The position numbers and the translations under genes were made by a program. A DNA stretch of 40,000 bases, taken from the NCBI GenBank assembly GCA_001586965.3, contig LUCW03002170.1:62501-102500 (forward strand), in the 5' to 3' direction. Position 1 is the first letter of the stretch; every line of letters starts with the position of its first letter. Positions 17,724 to 28,974 of this stretch are shown here, piece after piece. Source of the DNA: Sphaeroforma sirkka. Its lineage: Eukaryota > Opisthokonta > Ichthyosporea > Ichthyophonida. The notes below the pieces were generated by a model that searched no databases, was not told the origin of the DNA, and was given only the letters and a program-made list of their open reading frames with translations.

Positions 17724-18420
17724 ATGAACCAAGGAGACGGTCAATCACAAGCACCAGACGCGAATGCCACTTGCCCACGTTCTGACCTCAGAGAAACTGC
17801 CGAGACAATTCGGCTGGAGACCGCACAGCGTGGCTACGCAGTGCCTGGAACTGGCCGCAACTCTCTTTTTGGACTCCGGCTCGAGATAACCGGAGTCTTC
17901 ACATTCGAACATATCAACAATCTGTAGCAATGCTCCGCCGTGGCGAACGGAGGTTGGAACACATGGGTACCACTGGACACATGCACAACAGTCTGGTGCC
18001 AAGACAGTGTATCGTAACTTAGAGCACCCCGTTGTTACTCCCCGTTGGTATAAAGGCCAGAGGGCCGAGGTGCGGGGAGAGGCTGACAATATCTTAGATT
18101 GGGCCAATTATCCATCTCGGTGGTCAATCTCCAGAACACCAGGTAAAAGCTTATCTTGGGCTCATATTAGAAGTAATTAGGGACCTAGGCCAAGTAGTGG
18201 AACCTCAACAGCTAAGAGTGGTAGAGAATAAGGCCTTTGCAGCGTTCGGAAAGCAGTAGGTAAAGCCAACTCATCACAACTCATCAGACATTCAGAAAAA
18301 TCTTGCGGCAGAACAAGAAGGAGCAGTTTGAGATCGAACTCCATAAATACAAATACAGAAAGAAGGAGGACGACGAAACTGACAAGTAAGGAGGCGGCGT
18401 AAGCTCCGCTCTATCAACGT
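17724..18420 (+). pseudogene. Gag-like ORF of the DIRS-like element
   Basis: From ATG 17724 the frame encodes 67 residues ending FTFEHINNL and a stop. Coding-like text continues in other frames, including LEVIRDLGQVVEPQQLRVVE around 18170-18230 and a charged segment KKEQFEIELHKYKYRKKEDD at about 18325-18385. The charged, probably helical composition and the place before RT suggest Gag. No zinc knuckle was seen. Confidence 0.35.
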
Positions 18421-18499
18421 GTTTGAAGTAATACGGCAAAAATAGAGGGAGCACGGCGCGACCAAGGGGGTACTCTAGGCGATCCAGAACGGCCAGTAT

Positions 18500-19022
18500 G
18501 GGGTCCGAAAAGTCCTCCATCACCACCACAGAAGGACGAGTGGATAACTATTCTAGAAGTCACGGATCCGATGATCATCACGGACCTATCGCAGCTGGAG
18601 GGAGAAGGGGTTATCCGACGCTACCAGGGTTCGGAGGCATACCTAGTGCACTCCGCATTTATGATACTCAAAGCAGATGGGATCTGATCTCGTCTCCTAC
18701 TCAATCCAGCAAAGATCGACGACCGTGCCGAGGAGAAAATGTTCCGGACGGAAGGTCTAGAGAGGCTAGCTCAGCTTGCTCGCCCGGGGGATGTAGCTAT
18801 GTTCGCGAACATTCGCGACGGATTCTAAGCAATACCTGTGGCATAGCCTCGCCTATGGCAATTATGAGACCACACGGGGCAACTGTGGCGCTTTCTCCCC
18901 CTTTCGATAGGCGTCTCCTTTTCCCCAGCATACTTCAATCAATTGATGGATGTTGTTCTCAGAGTTCTCCGCAACAGAGGATACGGATAATGTTATATGC
19001 AGACGATATGCTTCTCCTGGGC
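18500..19022 (+). pseudogene. Reverse transcriptase of the DIRS-like element
   Basis: In the main frame the order of RT motifs is recognisable: EGEGVIRRY, an FMILKADGI segment (the K.dG block) ending in a stop at about 18692, FRTEGLERLAQLARPGDVAM, the IRDGF segment where the first catalytic Asp region lies, FLPLSIGVSFSPAYFNQLMD (the lPFGl..aP..F block) and VVLRVLRNRG. The YADDMLLLG active-site box follows in a shifted frame (about 18990-19020). At least three stops and one shift make it non-functional. Confidence 0.65.
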
Positions 19023-19369
19023 TGATCCAGGAAACAAATCATTAAACACCATCAACAAATAATCGACCACTTCAAATCGCTATGGCTGGAGTTCGCGCTG
19101 GAGTTCGCAAAGGGAAAGGATATTGGACACATCCCGTCACGAATCTTCAATAATCTTCACATAAAAAACAACAAGGACCTGAAACATCAACGGAAAATCA
19201 AAACAAATTTTAAGATCTCTCCCGTGGGTGGGCTACTTCATTCTAGGTTTACGTCCCTGTATCGCGATTTTTAGCAGACGACTATGCAGAGCCGCTCCTC
19301 AACTCTCGAATCCGGTTGTCAGGAGCAGTACACAAAAAATCGAACGCATTCCAAAAATCGAAAGCATAT

Positions 19370-20205
19370 AAATGCTCATCGAGATCGTCCAAACTCGAGC
19401 ATTATGCCTCCCAGATCACAAGGTGGCGATCACATTAGATGAATCAATGCTAGATTTCGGAGCAACCTTAACCTTCAACCAGAAGACAGACATTTACGGG
19501 GACATGGCTACCGACGGAACAGCACTCACCAATAGCAATATTCGAAATGAAAGCACTAATGCTGGCGTTCGAGTACTTCGACAAGCACAACGCCATTGTC
19601 AAGACCGTGTTTCTCTGGCTGACGGACTGCACGACTGCGCTTCACGCTCTTCGGAAACGCAGGAGCTAGTCACGATTGATGAACGCACATCTACGGCGCC
19701 TGGTCTGGTATTGTCACCAAGAACAGGTACTATGGTTTGTAGCCCTGGGCTACATGCCAAATCAAACCTCACAGCAGATATGTCTTCGCAAGGAGGAAAA
19801 CTACTGTAGTATATTATTGGACAGTGACGTCCGAGGCCATTCTGCAACTATTTCGCAAATGGCATATAATACAGAACCCATCCGACCGAGCATATCCGGA
19901 CAGCTAGTACTTGGGGAAGGGACATCAAACACACGCTGGCTTTGCCAACGCCGATCACTCCAATTGAGATCAAACCCTCGAGCTCCTAGCGTATCTGGAA
20001 ACCATGCTAGATCAGATACTCCAAGAGCTTAGCCGACGATTTCAACGGGCAGTCATCATCCTACCAATACGGAGAAAAGCCATATAGTGGCCGCACATTG
20101 TCAGACACGGCCTAGCCCTTACAAAACTCGACGAAGGTGAGAGACTATAGGTCTCAGGCCAGATTTTACAGCAAGAAGTCATCTTTGATTTATGGAAGTC
20201 ATCAG
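19370..20205 (+). pseudogene. RNase H and C-terminal Pol region of the DIRS-like element
   Basis: RNase H motifs appear in order across two frames: ITLDESMLDFGATL (around 19429-19470, degenerate from the DAS.xGWGA box), IFEMKALMLAFEYF (around 19540-19581), LTDCTTALHALRKRRS ending at a stop near 19668, and VALGYMPNQTSQQICL (around 19743-19790). At about 19985-20200 a further frame reads LLAYLETMLDQILQEL and AVIILPIRRKAI followed by WPHIV, which resembles the conserved block after RNase H in DIRS-type elements. Confidence 0.55.
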
Positions 20206-20216
20206 AGTTAGTTCAC

Positions 20217-20340
20217 TCCCGATAGCTAATCAAGTTGCTCAAATTACTCCCAAGAGTTGAGTTATCACTTAACCGACTTCCGAGAGCAGATTAAGTTTCT
20301 CAACCGGTTCCCGAGAGTGGATTAAGCCTGTCAACCGCAA
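20217..20340. repeat. Four-copy 31-bp degenerate tandem array
   Basis: Units at 20217-20247, 20248-20278, 20279-20308 and 20309-20340 each begin TCC(C)(G/A)AGAG or close to it and contain a TTAAG/TCAA core. The last two share CGAGAG..GATTAAG and TCAACCG. The array sits between the DIRS-like Pol remnant and the Copia leader. Confidence 0.75.
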
Positions 20341-20511
20341 CATTCTGATAATAGCTGCGGTTCTATGTGAGTCACAACCTATGCGGTCAGCGTGAGATTT
20401 AGTTGCAGAGAAATTGAAATAGAAAAGCATCGAAGTGTTAAAGTGTTTTGCATAAGGTTTCTCATACTAACCATATGAGTGTTTACCCTGGCCAGGCACA
20501 AACACATTAGG

Positions 20512-20600
20512 TATAAAACCAAAGGTGACGTCAGAAATATATATATACATTTGCACTTTATTCAAAGTCTACTACATTGTACTCTAACAACTTATCAGGT
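20512..20600 (+). promoter_or_regulatory. Copia leader: TATA box and possible primer-binding site
   Basis: TATAAAA at 20512-20518 is followed about 75 bp later by AACTTATCAGG (20589-20599), which resembles the tRNA-derived TTATCAG-type primer-binding sequence used by many Copia elements. The gag ATG follows at 20624. A matching 3' LTR was not found, so LTR limits are undefined. Confidence 0.4.
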
Positions 20601-20623
20601 CCGTCTGATCTCGCGCTACTAAT

Positions 20624-21290
20624 ATGCCTACTGTGAACTCGAAGGATATTAAGACCACCACTATTCTCGAATCGAAGGTCGACTGGCTTCCTTGGAAAAC
20701 CCAGACAATCTTATCCGTGAATTGTGAAGGAATCCCAACAATATTGACCGATCCGACCCCGTCTAGAGGCAACCGATACATAGACACCCAAGGAAATCGC
20801 TGAGGCATATCGGATTATCAACCGCACCTTATCTCCACTGCTGCAAACGGAGATCAGCCAATTCATTGATAAGCCGTCGGAAGCTTTTGCCGCACTGAAA
20901 CGCAAGTTTGAAGCCCTGACCGAAGATGATATCCAGACATTAGAAGAAAAACTGAACCGCATCACGCAAGAACGAAACGAATCTTACGCCAGCCTTATCA
21001 GTCGTCTCAACACGGCATATGTGAAATTCAAAAACGCCGGAGGTACGAAGTCTAACAACAGCCCATGCGCTATTTTACGGCAGGCTGTGAACGACGAGAA
21101 TCAGACTGTTAAGACTACCTTAAAGACACCCGCTATGATGGCCATGTCGTATGATGAGCTCACCACGTATCTCATCGCATTGGACCCAGATGAAAGTGAC
21201 CCATCAACCATTGTGCACGGTGCACATGCAGCTATATCGACAGAAAATTGTGCATTCTGCAATAATCGTGGGCATTCCATTAATTACGAT
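20624..21290 (+). pseudogene. Copia Gag (UBN2-type) with zinc knuckle, frameshifted
   Basis: ATG 20624 opens a frame with the usual Copia Gag start (ILESKVDWLPWKTQTILSV) and stops at about 20801. The rest continues in another frame from about 20787: PKEIAEAYRIINRTLSPLL, FAALKRKFEAL and LNRITQERNESYASLISRL, matching the UBN2/Gag-polypeptide pattern. It ends in CAFCNNRGHSINYD, the first part of a CCHC knuckle (21249-21290). The element's capsid function is lost through the frameshift. Confidence 0.75.
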
Positions 21291-22297
21291 GAAAGCTATG
21301 CCCCAGTAGTAGCCAAGGAAACACTCAGAATCTGTCACACCCTCGGCCTACCTCACTCAAGAACTGGATACCCCTAGCTACATGCGAGTGCCGCAAGGAT
21401 GCGATCTCATCGAGCATCTATTGGACTCGTCTCAGAGAAAACTATACGAAAGGCACAAGCAAGGAGACACAAAGGTTGTATGCCGAGTTGACCGTTGCGT
21501 ATACGGTCTACCACCTAGCGGACACTACTGGTTTAAAGCTATTCATCGATTTGCTATACAGCACAGTTATAAACAAGCACAATCGGATGGAGCACTATTC
21601 ATCAAACAATCACACAGTGGACCTTGTTTCATTATTGTACACGTAGATGACAAAATCGCAGCATGCCAGAGTAAGACCGACGGACAGAAACTAGCTGACA
21701 CAATGAAAGGCGAATGGAACACTGTTGATATGGGCTTACCGTTATGGTTTCTCAAGTGCCAAGTGGAAAAACACCCTGGAAGAGTATGTCACCATCATAG
21801 ACAATACCTAAGAGAAATATTGCAGGAATGGAGGTTGACAGACTGTAAACCAGCATGGGTGCCAATCCGACAAACATGCATATCTCCCGAAAAAGGCGGC
21901 AAGCTCAGACGTCCCAACAATCACACAATACAACAAGCTAGTGGGTCAGCTACGATACCTTGTATATCAAACACGAGTGGATATATGCTTTGCAGTTTCG
22001 ATTCTAAGTCGCTATCTGATAGCGCCTCAGTACCACCACTTCAGAGGTGCCAAGCGCTGTTTGAAGTATCTCGCTGGTACTCAGGACTTCGGACTCAAAT
22101 ACACGAACAAAGAACCATGTATTCCCTATCTGAGGCTCAAAATTGATGCATCGTGGATAATTCATATATTGGACGCTTCAGGTATTGCTAATTCATGGAA
22201 AGCTCTGCTGGTACTTTTCTGGCTAATCGGCTCCAGGAAATACACAAACCTTGTAGGTTGGCCTACTTATACAGCAATGAAAAGTGCTAATCGATAG
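21281..22297 (+). pseudogene. Copia reverse transcriptase-RNase H, internally deleted and frameshifted
   Basis: SYAPVVAKETLRICHTL (21293-21343) marks the start of the Copia RT domain. After a frame change, ELDTPSYMRVPQGCDL, CVYGLPPSGHYWFKAI and IIVHVDDKI (HVDD at 21640-21651, a variant of YVDD) follow. A second shift near 21896 restores YNKLVGQLRYLVYQTRVDI, SRYLIAPQYHHFRGAKRCLKYLAGTQDFGL and a degenerate RNase H with DASWI. The protease and integrase normally between Gag and RT are missing: knuckle and RT lie in one uninterrupted frame at 21249-21377. Confidence 0.85.
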
Positions 22298-23270
22298 AGC
22301 CAGGTCTAATAAGTAGACACATGTCCGCACAGTTGATAGCACAGACGCACCCATTTCACAATCATCACATCATACCTTACTTCGCAGTGACATCATTCGA
22401 TGATGAATTGGGGAACTACACGCACAACTTGTAGCTTATATATAAGAAAGTCGAAAAAAAAAATATGAAAACAAATATTGATACTTCATTCTAGAATTGA
22501 AGTTTATAGGACCTGTCAATGATAAAGTTAATTTCAAAAATCTAATAAAGCTTTTCTTAGTTTGAAACCAATATATTCTATTTTCTCATAGCAATGAAAT
22601 CTGCAAACAAAGTTCAAAAGCGTCGTTTCAATTAATTAAATACATTTCAGTAATTGTTGCGACACATTCGACACTACGCGATGGTAGTTTGGTCAACGAT
22701 TGTGCTATTACAGCAGAAGGGGTCTTTGCCTTATTACTCTTAAATTTCTTAAATTTCATACTTACAGGTGATCTGTGTGTGGGAGAGGGGAGGTGGGGGT
22801 CGCATCTAGTGAGGGGACTGCTTTATGTTCACATTGAGACGCCAAATAAAGCGCGTATATAAAGCCCGCCTATCAAGCCCGCCAGACGCTTATGGTGGTA
22901 CCGTTCCCACCGTCGTCTGGACTGAAGAATAATCACCCAACCACACTTTACATAAATCTACGATGCATTCGTCTTTTCAAAAACAACATCGACTATCTAA
23001 GTATGTAAACAGTTGATACGTAGTACAGAAAATTGACAATGCATTTTATGGACGCAAGGGGGTAGCGAGCAATGTGCATGATTTGATCATACACCCGGTA
23101 AAGCTCGATCAGACAATGTACAGTTATAGACGTCTGTATTGTTCTGCTTGAACACTGGCTACCCAGTCAATAAAACAAATTGCACTCGTAGCAAATGAGT
23201 TCGAAATTGTTGGCGTCCCTACAAGAGCTAAAGAAAGCACCTCAAACCCAACTTTGAATATGTAGACGTT
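22298..23270. other. Non-coding stretch with an LTR-like promoter segment
   Basis: No protein-coding exon is supported. The notable part is a purine-rich tract (GAGAGGGGAGGTGGGGG, about 22782-22798) followed by a TATATAAAG box at 22856 and a strong hairpin at 22882-22920, listed separately. Confidence 0.4.
22856..22920 (+). promoter_or_regulatory. TATA box followed by hairpin at the expected transcription start
   Basis: TATATAAAG at 22856-22864 lies about 26 bases before a stem-loop: CCAGACG (22882-22888) pairs with CGTCTGG (22914-22920) and GGTGG (22894-22898) with CCACC (22907-22911). The arrangement looks like an LTR or small-RNA promoter. No open frame follows closely, and no second copy was seen in the window. 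Confidence 0.35.
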
Positions 23271-23531
23271 ATGATGTCCTTTGGGATTTTCCTTTCATCT
23301 CGCGTCGAAGGCAACAATGTCCACAAGAAATACTTTTACTTGGTGAGCGATTATTTATACAGTGGAGGAATGAACTACACTTTAAAAGCTGTAGTGCATG
23401 CTGCACTGGACGAAGACGAGCATAACTTCAGTCCAAAGATGAGCGGGCCCCTGACGCATCCAGGTTCACGAAGCAAGGTAACAATATCTTATCACAGGTG
23501 CGCACCGGCTGATCAAAGCTACAACAATTGA
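23271..23531 (+). CDS. Unidentified open frame, possible exon
   Basis: An 86-codon frame includes KKYFYLVSDYLYSGGMNYTL and AALDEDEHNFSPKMSG, a composition that looks protein-like. A possible donor (AAG|GTAACA) lies at about 23479. It has no recognised domain, no confirmed neighbouring exon and no clear promoter. It may be a host exon, a transposon relic or chance. Confidence 0.2.
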   Translation: MMSFGIFLSSRVEGNNVHKKYFYLVSDYLYSGGMNYTLKAVVHAALDEDEHNFSPKMSGPLTHPGSRSKVTISYHRCAPADQSYNN

Positions 23532-24049
23532 GCTAGGCACAGTACGCAACAGAAAAAATAATAAAAAAACGATTGTATGTGTGAGTGTATTTCGCGATTT
23601 GCAAAGTGTTTGAATACATTAATTTCATATTCATAAAGGTGTGCACACAAAACCCTAAAACAGAAAAGTGTGCACACAAAAGTCATAAAAAAAGTGTCTG
23701 TACGCTATTCATCACTGACACAAACGATTCTAGAATGAGCTTCTTCTCATACGGAAGCATCGTTAAGTAAGTACTGCTGCCTTCGAATATAATAGATTTG
23801 ACGGGAAAAGGGAGCTGATTAAGTCTGTGCATAGACATGTGGGACATGCGCTTCCGACTTCGAAAAGATTGTGTTCGTTATTGAGTTTGAAACTTAAATT
23901 GCAATCGAACATCCACCAAAACTATCATTTGAGACTCAGACTGAACATCCGAGTTTCTTCATAGGGCATGAAGGGTGTTTAAACGGATATAGTCCGCAAG
24001 GTTACTATCAGGCATAGTTTTAAATAATCACCTCTACGTATCGTCAACA

Positions 24050-24370
24050 AATTCAATGATTATGCAGCTCATGTCCTCAACGCATGTGATACAGGGGATC
24101 CACCTGAACAGCATCATGATATCTACATTTTATATTTACCAAAAGCGAACATGCAAGAGTCACAAGCAAAAGATGTCTTTAGCACCTGCGCGAAAAAGGA
24201 AAAAAATTCGTATTATGCAGCACCTGTGCTCAACGCAATGTGATATCACAGGGGACCCACACGAACTGTATCATATTACGTACATTTCATATTTACCAAA
24301 AGCAAACATGCAAGAGTCATAAGCAAAAGGGGTCTTTAGTATATGCTCGAAAGGAAAAGAAAAACACGAG
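24050..24370. repeat. Two-copy ~155-bp imperfect tandem duplication
   Basis: ATTATGCAGC at 24059 and 24212, ACAGGGGA(T/C)CCAC, TTTACCAAAAGC(G/A)AACATGCAAGAGTCA (24138 and 24295 regions) and a GTCTTTAG block all recur in the same order at an offset of 153-157 bp. Confidence 0.8.
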
Positions 24371-24399
24371 TATTGAGACACTTAAAGGGAGCATGTCGT

Positions 24400-25850
24400 T
24401 TGCTGTGAGTCTTTTCGACTAAAGAATAAGCGTTTCTATTTGTGTATATCTAGTAAACTTATATGTACATTTGATCCCTTGCAAACTATGCATAAAAGCC
24501 CATATTTCTCATACCTTATCATTTTCAAAACACTTCATACTTGCAGCTGTATATCAAGCATCGTACGGATCAACTAAGTGCATTACAGTATTTCACACTT
24601 TGTATACCAGCCCATTCAAGTCGAATTATTTCCGGACTCTGTCATTGTCCCGACTCGATGTTATCACAGAATCCAATTCAAACCTCCCTGCGTTAACCGG
24701 TATGTGGCCAAAATTGTTAATGCTTGCTTTTAATTTTACCAATAGCACATTCAAAATGTATTTTTTAGGCGATGCTTTGAAGTCTTCATGTAAATAAATA
24801 TTAGGTTGGCTTATTATGTGTGGCATATACAAGGGGGTAATGGCTGGCAAGCGAGTGAACTTGTTGTTGCTTTCGAGAGCAATTACTAGGCTGTCGAACA
24901 TGGTGGTCATAAATACCGATATTTTTCATATTTCATCATACTTATTCAATTGACAAGTAAGAAATAGGAGAGTTTTTCCTTCGCGTAAACAAAGATTGTT
25001 CCAACTTTGAATAAATTTTGAATGAATTTCACGCGATTTCCCGCGCACTTCGCATACATCCGTTGGAAATAAAATCGGCCTTGGCATTTAGCTCTGAACG
25101 CTTGCATGGGCACCATCCACTGCATTGTATTGATTACCACTCAGTAGTTAGGCCTAAAACCAGCAGTATAGATTTAATCATTCATCGACACACGTTACAA
25201 CAAATGGTTTATTGAGACTCCTATCGAGACGGGTACGATTTCGTTCTAAATCAGTGCATCTGAGGTATTCACGATCGTGTTGTATGCAACATTGACCCTG
25301 CCTTCGACATGATAGCATTTCTCAATCACAACTTCAAACCCTGTATTCTTATACATAGTAAATACGCAAATATTCAGAAACATTGGACTGCTAAAGTCTT
25401 GCATACTGGCAAAACATTTGTACTGGTTTGTCACGAACAGTAGGCGGAATTTTTAGTTAGTGTCCCGTATATCTAAAATAGATAGATATGCACAAGGATG
25501 AACGATTCATATCATCATAGAATGGTGTACACGTGTCGGATCGTAAGAAATTGCCAAAAAAGGTATTAATAGATTAAAATTCAATCGATCTGAGCATACC
25601 AAAACTTCGTTAGCTGGATGGTCGCTATAAAAATCAGATTTCAAGCGGTAGAACGTTCCTTAATATTCTGGGTACTGAGACGAACGTATCATATGATAAG
25701 CAGCTTAAAAATAAGGGGCACAGGGGCTAAAAATAAGCGTATGATGTATGGGTCCTAAATTTTCATTCTTTAGATCTCAAAACTCACAGATTTACAGCTA
25801 TTAGTATCTTAGCATATCATACGAACTGTGGCGGCTCATTTCAACTGAAT
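24400..25850. other. Unassigned stretch with minus-strand open frames
   Basis: Minus-strand open frames at 24626-24910, 24946-25140 and 25246-25434 have protein-like composition (for example NNKFTRLPAITPLYMPHI in the first). None has a recognisable domain, and I could not join them with matching splice phases. They may be exons of an unknown gene or relics. Confidence 0.25.
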
Positions 25851-25853
25851 TTA

Positions 25854-26945
25854 TTAACATAACCCATATATACACTCGAGCGCGTCGCATAGATCAACCA
25901 GCTTTCCAGTATCACAATCATGGCTTTTCTTGGTCACATTTGTCATAGCCCGCCAGAAATGAGGTGCCCAGGCATTCGGACTACAATTATCATAAGACTG
26001 TGCTAGAAATATACCATAGGCCTTTGGTAGCCAAAATAGCATGGTATATTGTGGATCTGGTGCTTTTACTACTGTATTGTATAAAATAATCAAGTGAGAT
26101 TTTTCAGCAATGAGGCTGTTGCCAGGGTCCTACCAATACACGATGCGATACACTGGTAGTGCAAAAATATTCTTAATTACCATTTTATCATAACTTTCAC
26201 CGGTACACAAAAACTCACAATAGTTGCCTGATCACAGAAATATATAATTCTGACTCAATTAGCAAACATTCATCATAGTGATGATAAGTTCATACTCCAT
26301 ATGACGGCGGTCACGTTAGACTCTTACTGCAAGATTGGCCAGATTCCATACACGGAGGTCTGATACCTCATGACTGTCCATCTGTATAGATTAATGCTCT
26401 CTGAAGGTATCCGAGGGAGGTCGTAATATAAAGTTACCTCAAGCCTGGAGTAGTTCCCAGACTGGTGGCTCGCGACCACCGATCGACTGATCACCGGTGC
26501 TCCCACGTCTGACAGGTTTCTTCATACGTAGTCTTTTTCTAGTGTGTTTTTATTATCAATTACATCATACAATTTAAAGATATATTGCTTATATTTTCGT
26601 CATTGTACGGAAAATTGTTTATGCATGTGTTTATCAACATAAGTTTTTGAGAACATACAGGCATAAATTTCAAAACATATCAATAGCTCATAATTTGTCG
26701 TATATACGTACTGCTTCTATTTCAGATTTTAGGATTTTAGTGACTTCTTAACCGTGGATAAAGTCCGTGGAGGAGTACAAAACATACACCACATACTGTA
26801 TGAGCAAAATTGTGTTCCATCTTCACTTCGGATAGTCTCAAATATCAATAACCTATACATAAAAAAATCACCACCATCACTCGCGAAATACTTGATTTTA
26901 TTTTGAAAATACTTGTGTCGCCTTATGTCAGCCATGTACTTCTTC
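25854..26945 (-). CDS. Unidentified multi-exon gene, 3' part; possible acid-sphingomyelinase-like phosphodiesterase
   Basis: Five minus-strand exons join with matching phases and GT-AG sites: 26945-26913, 26852-26797, 26508-26438, 26381-26328 and 25997-25854 (stop TAA). Introns are 60, 288, 56 and 330 bp. The joined product is about 118 residues and ends in a cysteine-bearing tail (DCDTGKLVDLCDALEC). The order of a short (E)DGT segment, a SYNVGAPVI block, NYSRLE, DLRVW and PNAWAPHFW loosely resembles the C-terminal end of acid-sphingomyelinase-like phosphodiesterases. However, the GHTH metal motif that should precede it is not visible, and no metallophosphatase core was found upstream. It could be a truncated pseudogene or a different family. 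AATAAA overlaps the stop codon. Confidence 0.35.
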
Positions 26946-26999
26946 CTGCGTTCCTTTTAACCGTATGTCACCAACCCTGCTTGAAATGTGTCGCTATGG

Positions 27000-28760
27000 C
27001 TTGCTGGCCATAAACTTGAGATGTCTCATGTCGATTTACCGTACCTTAGATATCTAAAAGTTTTACTTATTTTTTTACCTTGGACAACGGAAAGCTGTAT
27101 TTCATATGTATATTAACCATCAACTAGTCTCCTACGCAGCACAGTATTGTTCTACTGCGCTAGCTTTCATTCAATATCACGCCATTCCCCAACCTTTTGC
27201 GAACAGCAGGATGTTCGCTACTAAGTAAAAAGGCCCTACAACTACTTGTATTAAGCTGAATGTAAGCCTAATACTCGCGATTATACAAGAACTTCACTAC
27301 AAACCTGACGAATCAAACGTTTTTGAGCTTGATGCGCGTGATCCGAGACTCTTGAGTCTCAAGGTGATAGACACAATAAACATTTGAATGCCTTTGTTGT
27401 TGTTCTCGCGCTATGTCTGTTTCAGTGCCAACCATTTTTTTAATCGATTGTATATGAGCATGTGAAGAAGAGCATCTTAAAAAAAAGGGAATGTGTCAGC
27501 CATTTCATTTGAAGAAGGACTCTCCATCGCTGCATCTTAACCACCATATGAACTGTTATATTAGAAGACGCAAGATAATTTTGAATTTACGAGTCGTATT
27601 CATCATTCAGATCTGCAATCAAGCTTACTGAGCTATTGGTACTGCATCAATGCCCATGACCAGTCATCCTATAATCCTGCACGTCCTGGCGTTGTAGTCA
27701 GCCGATGGTGAAAAACCAACACATGAATAAATACTATCAGTATGAAATAAGAGCAAATCATACATATTGTGACGTATTCGGACATCTCCAGCTCTACGTC
27801 ACACATGCACATCTCACACTACGTACACAACTGCGACTTCTCACAAATCCCAAAAGCCGCTGCGGCGTACAGGTACACTTGCACGTCACAGCAATAGAAA
27901 CCGCGATCGTTTGCACAGGCTCCTATTGCCGAGACGTGTGACAAGTGGGACTACAATGTTCAAACCACTTCCCCACAAACATACAGCACCATGCACTCTG
28001 AAGCGAGGGCATGGGGATTAAAAACCGCATTTGTCAAGCCGTCGATATCCTCAATTCGGCTAGCAGTACAATCCTAGAAGTAGGTTCTAAATCTGGCAGT
28101 TTAATTCTAGAAGGAAGTTCTAGAGCTGTCGTCGGTGGTTGTAGCCCTCGACAAGCTTATTATTTTTATGAGCTACATCTGTCTGGCCTGCTTTGCTGTT
28201 TGAATCACCTCAATTGTTTTGTGGCGCAAAAGAATCGAGGATACACCACAATATTCAGGATAAGTATGTCTGCCGTGTTTCTACATAGTTTGCTAGCGCC
28301 GTGCTGGACAAATATAATTCCTGCAGCAGGAGAACACGGTAACACTCAATGGACAAGCTACCACGCAACACAGACCAACATCTGAGTTTAACGAGTGTAG
28401 TCACTTCTGCGAGGAAGTAACTCATCAGAGGACATTCACCAAGCACACTACATACGGCTAGGTTGATTTACGATCGGGTATACCGAGTTATCACGATACG
28501 CACTATTCTCAGAGAACTATACTCGAGGCTCCGAAGGCCAATGACTGAGATACGATTCGCTAAGATGGGCTTGGTTCTAATTTTAGAACACATCCGTCAA
28601 GCCGCCGAACATTGTTTGTTGTGATACAATCGCCGACGACCAGGCGGGGTATGTGAGCAGATTCCTCGTGCCGACAAAACACAGACCTGTGATGACGGGA
28701 GAGCAGATGGGTGGACTAGTGAGGTACCTTCTCATTGGTTTGATATGCTACATCCACACT
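27000..28760. other. Stretch without a supported gene
   Basis: Open frames at 27705-27941 and 28011-28385 (plus) have no recognised domain. The second contains a repeated (A/T)TCTAGAAG(T/G)(A/A)(A/G)GTTCTA-like motif at about 28072-28125. If the gene at 25.9-26.9 kb has earlier exons they should lie here on the minus strand, but I could not identify any. Confidence 0.3.
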
Positions 28761-28767
28761 TGCGTAT

Positions 28768-28974
28768 ACTAATAAATGGAGTGGACTGCTACGTGAATAG
28801 TATAGTATGGCGGTAATGTCGGGGTTACTACTCACAGATACTAAATGGGGTGGAGTACTACGTGAATAGTATGGTATGCCGGTAATGTCGGTGTTCCTAC
28901 TTACAGATATAAAATGGGGCGGAGTGCCACGTGAATATTATGGTATACCGGTAATGTCGGTGTTCCTGCTCATA
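28768..28974. repeat. Three-copy 69-bp tandem repeat at the 3' end of the aquaporin gene
   Basis: AAATGG(A/G)G recurs at 28774, 28843 and 28912, exactly 69 bp apart. Each unit contains TACGTGAATA, GGTAATGTCGG and CTCACAGAT or TTACAGAT. On the minus strand each unit has a donor-like CTGTAAG/CTGTGAG next to an AG acceptor-like site, so alternative terminal exons are possible. Confidence 0.9.

Larger units (their letters stand above)
17525..20345 (+). mobile_element. Decayed DIRS-like (tyrosine-recombinase class) retrotransposon
   Basis: A TATA-box promoter (17621) and a gag-like frame (17724) are followed by RT, RNase H and a conserved region after RNase H that is usual in DIRS/Ngaro Pol. The order and the motif spacing fit this class better than Copia or LINE. 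No tyrosine recombinase, methylase domain or inverted terminal repeat was identified, so the copy is probably incomplete. Many stops and frame shifts are present. Confidence 0.5.
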
